Source of the DNA: Streptomyces sp. DI166
GTDB taxonomy: Bacteria; Actinomycetota; Actinomycetes; Streptomycetales; Streptomycetaceae
Direction: 5' to 3'
Assembly: GCF_900091315.1 (NCBI RefSeq)
Contig: NZ_FLSP01000001.1
Coordinates: 124,001 to 188,000, forward strand
DNA: 64,000 bases
Both the position numbers and the translations under genes were made by a program. Under the pieces are notes generated by a model that had not been told where the DNA came from, did no database searches, and was given only the letters and a program-made list of their open reading frames with translations. Position 1 is the first letter of the stretch, and the number at the start of each line of letters is the position of its first letter. Of this stretch, positions 59,983 to 64,000 are shown piece by piece.

Positions 59983-60867
59983 TCAGACGGGCCGGTGCGC
60001 CACCGGTTCCGGGGAACCGTGGCGTGCGTACGCCTCCCAGTCCACGATCCGCACCGCCGCGCCCGCCGCCTCCTCGCCCCGGCAGTGGGCGTGGTGCCTG
60101 CGGGTGATGCCGTCCAGGTCGAGGTGGGGACCGAAGGCGGGATGGGCCGCCAGCCGTCGGGCGTAGGCCCAGACGCGGGAGTGCTCGGTGACGCGCTGCA
60201 CCGCGGCGGCGTCCAGGTAGTGGCGGTGGACCAGGTCCAGTTGGACCAGGGTGACCCACAACTGGACGTCGGCGAGGGTGAGTTCAGCGCCGAGGACGTA
60301 CGCGTGGGAGGCCAGGCGCCAGTCCAGTACGTCCAGGGTGCGCAGCAGGGTGGCCAGGCCGCTGGTGCGGTCCGCGGGGTCGCCGTCGGAGCGCCCGGCG
60401 CGCTGGGCGGCCGAGACGATGCCCCGTTCGCAGAGTCGGGACACGGTCTCGACGGCCTGCTCGGTACCGCGCGGGCACAGGTCGGGGCCGTCGCCGCCGA
60501 AGCGCCGGGCGAGGTCGCGCAGGATGTCGGGGGTGTGCGTACTGACGACGGTGCCGGTCCAGTCGTCGCTGAGGACCGGCGCCGCGGCCGGTCCGCGGTG
60601 CTGGTGCGCGCCGGCCTCGTAGAGCGGGCGCAGGGCGAGGTGGCCGCCGTCCGGGCCGTCGGGCAGGGCGGGCAGCAGGGTCACGGGGAGGGTGTCGTCG
60701 AGGCCGAGCAGGCGGTGCGTGATCGCGATCTGCAGGCAGTTCGGACAGGACGGCGCGAGGTGGAGCCGGTAGCGGTGCGGGGCGGCGTAGTAGCCGCTGC
60801 GGGCGTCACAGCCGATGCGGCTGCGGAAACGGGGAACGGGGGCGGCGGTCGGGGATGCGGCGGACAT
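59983..60867 (-). CDS. glutathione S-transferase-like (Xi-type) protein
   Basis: This 294-residue protein resembles the Xi-class/glutathionyl-hydroquinone-reductase group: a thioredoxin-like N-terminal part with the two-Cys site SCPNCLQIAITHRLLGL near residue 40 and a helical C-terminal GST domain (LDWRLASHAYVLGAELTLADVQLWVTLVQLDLVH). Actinomycetes lack glutathione, so mycothiol or another thiol is the likely partner; this is inference. A cysteine-type leader peptide ORF lies 115 bases upstream, suggesting control by thiol supply. Confidence 0.8.
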   Translation of the reverse strand: MSAASPTAAPVPRFRSRIGCDARSGYYAAPHRYRLHLAPSCPNCLQIAITHRLLGLDDTLPVTLLPALPDGPDGGHLALRPLYEAGAHQHRGPAAAPVLSDDWTGTVVSTHTPDILRDLARRFGGDGPDLCPRGTEQAVETVSRLCERGIVSAAQRAGRSDGDPADRTSGLATLLRTLDVLDWRLASHAYVLGAELTLADVQLWVTLVQLDLVHRHYLDAAAVQRVTEHSRVWAYARRLAAHPAFGPHLDLDGITRRHHAHCRGEEAAGAAVRIVDWEAYARHGSPEPVAHRPV

Positions 60868-60981
60868 ACGTCTCCCTGGGTGCTGGTCGCGGGCATACGG
60901 GCGCGGGTATGCGGACAGGGGGCGGGGACGGCACGCGGCGGCTTCGGCACGGCCGGTACGGGGGTGCGGGCGCGGGTGGGC

Positions 60982-61122
60982 TCAGAGGCCGCGGTACCGG
61001 GGGAAGCCCGCCGCGCTGCACACGCGCAGCAGGTCGATGTGACGGCGGGACGTGAGCAGGGGCAGCGGGCACGCCGCGATACGGACGGCTGGCCGACCGG
61101 GGTCCAGCACAGAACGGTCCAT
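60982..61122 (-). CDS. leader peptide of the LxSRRHIDLxRV type
   Basis: This 46-residue ORF ends with LLTSRRHIDLLRVCSAAG and a short tail. The core RRHIDLLRV with a nearby Cys matches the small Streptomyces leader peptides found before sulfur- and thiol-related genes. ATG 61122 has AGGGAAAG just upstream; a shorter peptide from an internal GTG is possible. It precedes the GST-like gene on the same strand, so a cysteine-dependent attenuation of that gene is a reasonable inference. Confidence 0.65.
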   Translation of the reverse strand: MDRSVLDPGRPAVRIAACPLPLLTSRRHIDLLRVCSAAGFPRYRGL

Positions 61123-61158
61123 CTTTCCCTACCAATTCACTATGATTCCCGTACTGGA

Positions 61159-61202
61159 GTGTCGGCCCACACCCCGGCGCCGTCAAGGGGGCGTGCCGAC
61201 AC
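61159..61202. terminator. hairpin after the permease fragment
   Basis: GTGTCGGC (61159-61166) and GCCGACAC (61195-61202) form an exact 8-bp stem around a GC-rich 28-base interior. It lies 22 bases beyond the permease fragment stop and probably was its terminator. Confidence 0.5.
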
Positions 61203-61223
61203 AACCTCGGTGACTGGCAGGGG

Positions 61224-61384
61224 TCAGGGCTTCAGGCGACCGCTCGCGAAAAGGACCGCCGACCAGGTGGTGAGGGCTGCCGCGAGGCCCCAGACCACGG
61301 CGAGCGCCCAGAGCGCGCCGACGTCACCCTGGCCGAGGAAGCCGATGCGCTCCACCTGGACCATCCAGAACACGGGGTTCAGTT
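61224..61384 (-). pseudogene. C-terminal fragment of an ABC-2 type permease
   Basis: About 52 codons remain: LNPVFWMVQVERIGFLG followed by a membrane helix (LWALAVVWGLAAALTTWSAVLF) and a normal stop. NPV plus a final helix is typical of the end of ABC-2 permeases. The frame runs into the right end of the TnpB element at about 61384, and the 5' part is not found on the other side, so insertion was followed by loss. Confidence 0.6.
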
Positions 61385-61393
61385 GACATCCTC

Positions 61394-61412
61394 CCCCTCT
61401 TAAAAGACGGGG
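61394..61412 (-). other. right-end hairpin containing the tnpB stop
   Basis: CCCC-TCTT pairs with AAGA-GGGG, with one bulged base, and the tnpB stop codon lies inside the stem. The flank GGATGTCAAC beyond it is typical of right ends of this family. The omega RNA would end here, with the guide reading into the permease fragment. Confidence 0.55.
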
Positions 61413-62701
61413 ATTCCAACCCATTCAGGCTGAGGTTCACGGACGCTCGACCGCTTGTTCGGCGGTGTCGTCCCTCCGGCACCGGCTGATCGCCGGGGGC
61501 GGGGAATCCCGCCCTGTCCTGCCGCGACGTTGATAGCTGCGTTCTCATCCGCGTTGCAGGTGAACCCGCAGGACACGCAGACGAAGTCAGCTTGGCTCTT
61601 GCGTGACTTCTTCTCAATCCAACCGCAGGCGCTGCATCGCAGGGAGGTGTACGGGGCCGGGACGTCTTCGACCCTGCCCGGGGCCTTGTGTTCGGTGCGC
61701 TGCCGCAGCAGCCCCCAGCCTTGAGCGAGGATGCTGCGGTTGAGCCCGGACTTGGCGCGGACGTTCCGTCCGGGCGCGTCGACTGTGCCTTTCGCGGAGC
61801 GGGTCATGGTCCGGATGTTCAGCTTCTCGAACCGCACCAGATCGTAGGTGCGGGCGAGCATGGTCGAGGTCTTCTCGGCCCAGTCCTTACGCCGGTTCGC
61901 CTCGCGTGCTTTGAGCTTGGCGACCTTGGCGCACTCGGCGGTCTTGAGGTCGCTGCCCTTGGGTGCGCGGGCGGCGCGCCGCTGGTGCTTGCGGACCTGT
62001 GCGCGTTCCTTGGCGGTGAGCTGAGGGCAGTTCAGGCGTCGGCCGTCCGACAGGGCTGCGGTGATTTTCACACCCCGGTCGATACCGATGACCTCGCCGG
62101 TGCCGGGTGCTTCGATCGGTTCCGGGACGACGGCGAACGCTGCGTGCCATTGGCCGTTCTTGTACGTGACGCGGAACGACTTCGCGGACGGCAGTACGGC
62201 GCCCTTGCCGCCGGGGCTGAGGCGGATGCGGACCCATCCACATCCGGGCACCTTGACCTGAGCCCACCGTCGGTTGAGTTTCTGCACGGTCACGGCGCGG
62301 CCCATGACTTGCTTGCCGGTCTTGACGTTCAGCTTCGGCGTGCCGTCCTCGTTGCACTCAGGCACGCGGTCGTCGCCGATGACGCGGAACCCTTCGTGCC
62401 GGTGCTTCTTCCGCCAGGTCGGCTCGCCGAACCCGGAGGTGAAGCGGGCGTTCTTGGCCTTGGCGAAGTCCTTCAGCGCCTGGGCCTGGACGGTCTGGTT
62501 CCCGGCTCGGAGCCAGTCGGAGGCGGCGCGGGCTTCGGTGAGCTGGCGGCACTGCTCCGCGAACGACGGCGCGGCTTTGCGGCCCGGCTGCCAGTGCGCG
62601 TGCTGCTCGACGGCGAGATTCCAGACGTACCGAGCGTGCGCGCAGTGCAGCAGCATCTGCTCTGCCTGCGCGGGCGTCGGGTACATCCGGAAACGACTCA
62701 T
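61400..62701 (-). CDS. tnpB: TnpB RNA-guided nuclease
   Basis: This 433-residue TnpB keeps its RuvC residues: Asp in IGIDRGVKITAAL, Glu in VRFEKLNIRTM and Asp in CNADENAAINVA. The zinc finger is CSACGW then CVSCGF, regular in spacing. The N-terminus RMYPTPAQAEQMLLHCAHARYVWN is typical. ATG 62701 stands six bases after TATTAT on the minus strand, so a leaderless start is likely. Only 20-30% of its sequence seems shared with the TnpB at 38.7 kb by eye, so the two elements arrived separately. Confidence 0.9.
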   Translation of the reverse strand: MSRFRMYPTPAQAEQMLLHCAHARYVWNLAVEQHAHWQPGRKAAPSFAEQCRQLTEARAASDWLRAGNQTVQAQALKDFAKAKNARFTSGFGEPTWRKKHRHEGFRVIGDDRVPECNEDGTPKLNVKTGKQVMGRAVTVQKLNRRWAQVKVPGCGWVRIRLSPGGKGAVLPSAKSFRVTYKNGQWHAAFAVVPEPIEAPGTGEVIGIDRGVKITAALSDGRRLNCPQLTAKERAQVRKHQRRAARAPKGSDLKTAECAKVAKLKAREANRRKDWAEKTSTMLARTYDLVRFEKLNIRTMTRSAKGTVDAPGRNVRAKSGLNRSILAQGWGLLRQRTEHKAPGRVEDVPAPYTSLRCSACGWIEKKSRKSQADFVCVSCGFTCNADENAAINVAAGQGGIPRPRRSAGAGGTTPPNKRSSVREPQPEWVGIPVF

Positions 62702-62716
62702 GGTCCCATAATAGCT

Positions 62717-62742
62717 CCATTCTGAGACCGGTGCCAGAATGG
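62717..62742. promoter_or_regulatory. inverted-repeat operator between tnpB and the RHH gene
   Basis: CCATTCTG (62717-62724) and CAGAATGG (62735-62742) form a perfect 8-bp inverted repeat with a 10-base spacer. It overlaps the tnpB promoter (TATTAT at 62708-62713) and lies five bases from the RHH start. The RHH protein is the natural candidate to bind it. Confidence 0.55.
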
Positions 62743-62746
62743 TCCT

Positions 62747-62953
62747 ATGACCAAGCACGTGAACCTGCGCCTCCCGGACGACGTACACGCGATGGCCATC
62801 GCCGCTGCTGCCGCTGACGACCGCTCCCTGAACTCATGGCTGGTCTCCGTAGTGCGCCGTGCTGCTGAGTCCCCCGGTACGCCGGATCGACCCGGCGGCG
62901 ATCCGGCTACTCCTGCCCCGCTACGCGGGGGCGGGCATTCCCCCCGGCCCTAA
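62747..62953 (+). CDS. ribbon-helix-helix (Arc/HicB-like) protein
   Basis: This 68-residue protein starts with a ribbon-helix-helix fold: MTKHVNLRLPDDVHAMAI forms the DNA-binding strand, followed by helix SLNSWLVSVVRRA. The rest is Pro/Gly-rich and unstructured. It is divergent from tnpB by 45 bases that hold an inverted repeat, so it probably represses tnpB and itself. No toxin gene lies next to it. Confidence 0.7.
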   Translation: MTKHVNLRLPDDVHAMAIAAAAADDRSLNSWLVSVVRRAAESPGTPDRPGGDPATPAPLRGGGHSPRP

Positions 62954-63136
62954 AGGACCGGGCACCCTGCCCGGCAAGATCGGTGGGACCGGAATGCGCC
63001 TTGGGGTGTGGAGCGCTGCTCCCGGTGGCTTCCGCCGGGTGGAAGTCGTCTTGCGCAGGCACCGTGCCCGTCAGGACCCTGGTTGCGACCACGGTGCGCG
63101 GGGCGGTGCCGCCCCGCCGACAGGGACGGGACCGCC

Positions 63137-64000
63137 ATGCCGCACATGACCGCGTTCGCCAGGAACCAGTGGTACGTCGCCGCCTACAGCCACGAGGTGG
63201 GGCGGGAGTTGCTCGGGCGAACCGTGCTCGGGGAGCCGCTCGTGCTCTACCGGTCGCAGGAGGACGGGACGCCGGTCGCGCTCAACGGCCGTTGTGTGCA
63301 CCGGCGTTACCCGCTCTCCGAGCCGCCCACCCGGCTCGACGGCGACCGGATCGTGTGCGGGTACCACGGGTTCACGTACGACACGACCGGCGCGTGCGTG
63401 TACGTGCCGGGGCAGAAGCGCGTACCCCGCACCGCCCGGATCGCCTCCTACCCCGTGGTCGAGCAGGACTCGCTGGTGTGGGTGTGGATCGGCGACCCCG
63501 CCCTCGCCAATCCGTCGGGCATCCCCCGGGCCCGGCACCTGGACTCCCCCGGCTGGGTCACCGTGCGCGGCATGGAGCCGATCGACTGCGACTACGGGCT
63601 CCTCGTCGACAACCTGCTGGACCTGTCGCACGAGACGTACCTGCACGGCGGGTACATCGGCACGCCCGAGGTCGCCGAGACGCCGATCACCACGGAGGTC
63701 GACGAGGGCGCCGGGATCGTACGGGTGAGCCGGCACATGGACGACGCCGAGTGCCCGCCCTTCTACGCGAGGTCGACCGGGATCGAGGGGCGGATCACTC
63801 GCTGGCAGGACATCGAGTACTTCGCGCCCTGTCTGTACCTGCTGCACAGCAGGGTCGCGCCGGTGGGCGTGGTCCCGGAACCGGACGGCAGCGACCCGGG
63901 CGGCTTCCACACGGAGGTGACGTACGCGATCACGCCCTCTGCCGACGGCAGGGTGTACGACTTCTGGGCGGTCTCCCGGGACTGGGCGACCGACGAAGCG
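63137..64000 (+). CDS. Rieske aromatic ring-hydroxylating / O-demethylating oxygenase, VanA-like (5' part)
   Basis: The first 288 residues of a Rieske non-haem iron oxygenase are visible; the frame leaves the window at base 64000. The Rieske [2Fe-2S] site is CVHRRYPL with CGYHGF (Cys-His, Cys-His) at about residues 53-75. The mononuclear iron site is DNLLDLSHETYLH near 155-167. The sequence looks like vanillate O-demethylase oxygenase (VanA), which makes protocatechuate, the substrate of the pca operon 13 kb away. ATG 63137 has AGGGA about ten bases upstream; ATG 63146 is an alternative. Confidence 0.85.
   Translation, partial: MPHMTAFARNQWYVAAYSHEVGRELLGRTVLGEPLVLYRSQEDGTPVALNGRCVHRRYPLSEPPTRLDGDRIVCGYHGFTYDTTGACVYVPGQKRVPRTARIASYPVVEQDSLVWVWIGDPALANPSGIPRARHLDSPGWVTVRGMEPIDCDYGLLVDNLLDLSHETYLHGGYIGTPEVAETPITTEVDEGAGIVRVSRHMDDAECPPFYARSTGIEGRITRWQDIEYFAPCLYLLHSRVAPVGVVPEPDGSDPGGFHTEVTYAITPSADGRVYDFWAVSRDWATDEA

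Larger units (their letters stand above)
61384..62960 (-). mobile_element. TnpB-only IS605-like element with RHH gene
   Basis: The unit holds tnpB on the minus strand and a divergent ribbon-helix-helix gene. The right-end hairpin is at 61394-61412 and hairpins follow the RHH gene (CCCCGC-TAC-GCGGGG at 62916-62930). No Y1 transposase is present, so it would need TnpA in trans. The right end joins the permease fragment; the left boundary near 62960 is an estimate. Confidence 0.7.

Overview
The window is Streptomyces chromosome. It has very high GC, strong GC3 bias, GTG and TTG starts, a WhiB protein, an SsgA-like sporulation protein, a two-domain small laccase and DUF2510/STAND proteins. Gene content and order (beta-oxidation genes, ssgD, ABC-F, small laccase, NHEJ ligase genes, pca operon, phospholipase C) match what I remember of the S. 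coelicolor SCO6690-SCO6740 stretch. The organism is therefore probably a relative with the same backbone plus a few insertions. That comparison is from memory, not from a search.

Layout. 1-5.7 kb: a cut-off BCCT osmolyte transporter, then secreted peptidases (translationally coupled Xaa-Pro peptidase and M14 carboxypeptidase, with a divergent M1 aminopeptidase). 5.7-8 kb: a coupled macro-domain/PfkB-kinase pair divergent from a MerR regulator. 8-13.8 kb: a four-gene beta-oxidation operon (CaiB CoA-transferase, acyl-CoA dehydrogenase, thiolase, FadB-type fusion). 13.9-18.3 kb: housekeeping and unknown genes, including an endonuclease V with an extra C-terminal domain. 18.5-21.8 kb: SsgD, an ABC-F ribosome-protection type ATPase behind a long leader with a possible three-codon ORF, and dimethylargininase. 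22-24 kb: acyl-ACP desaturase behind three tandem operator-like palindromes. 24-29 kb: a metallopeptidase-like/VWA protein coupled to a double-AAA MoxR-type ATPase, then a zinc-ribbon SDR enzyme, with two tRNA-like genes of unusual, shared architecture beside them. 29-38.5 kb: WhiB, VOC and HEAT proteins, then a secreted oxidative cluster (small laccase, divergent ThuA/sorbosone-dehydrogenase and cupredoxin-Ig-DUF1080 proteins), then the LigD-type NHEJ polymerase.

38.6-41 kb is an insertion: an IS200/IS605 element with tnpA and tnpB beside the 3' remnant of a tyrosine integrase. It sits between the NHEJ polymerase and the ATP-dependent ligase. 42-44.4 kb holds a zinc alcohol dehydrogenase and a DUF3048 lipoprotein. 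44.4-50.4 kb is the protocatechuate operon pcaIJHGBL with its divergent MarR repressor PcaV; pcaF, expected between pcaJ and pcaH, is absent. 50.4-57 kb has a STAND ATPase without a DNA-binding domain, a DUF2510 membrane protein, and a TetR gene separated from PAP2-EamA by six 16-bp iterons. 57-64 kb has Tat-exported phospholipase C, a GNAT enzyme, a GST-like protein preceded by a cysteine-type leader peptide, a second TnpB element with its own ribbon-helix-helix gene inserted into an ABC permease gene, and the start of a VanA-like Rieske oxygenase that could feed protocatechuate into the pca pathway.

No rRNA, CRISPR array or origin was seen. Long antisense open frames are GC-bias shadows and are omitted.
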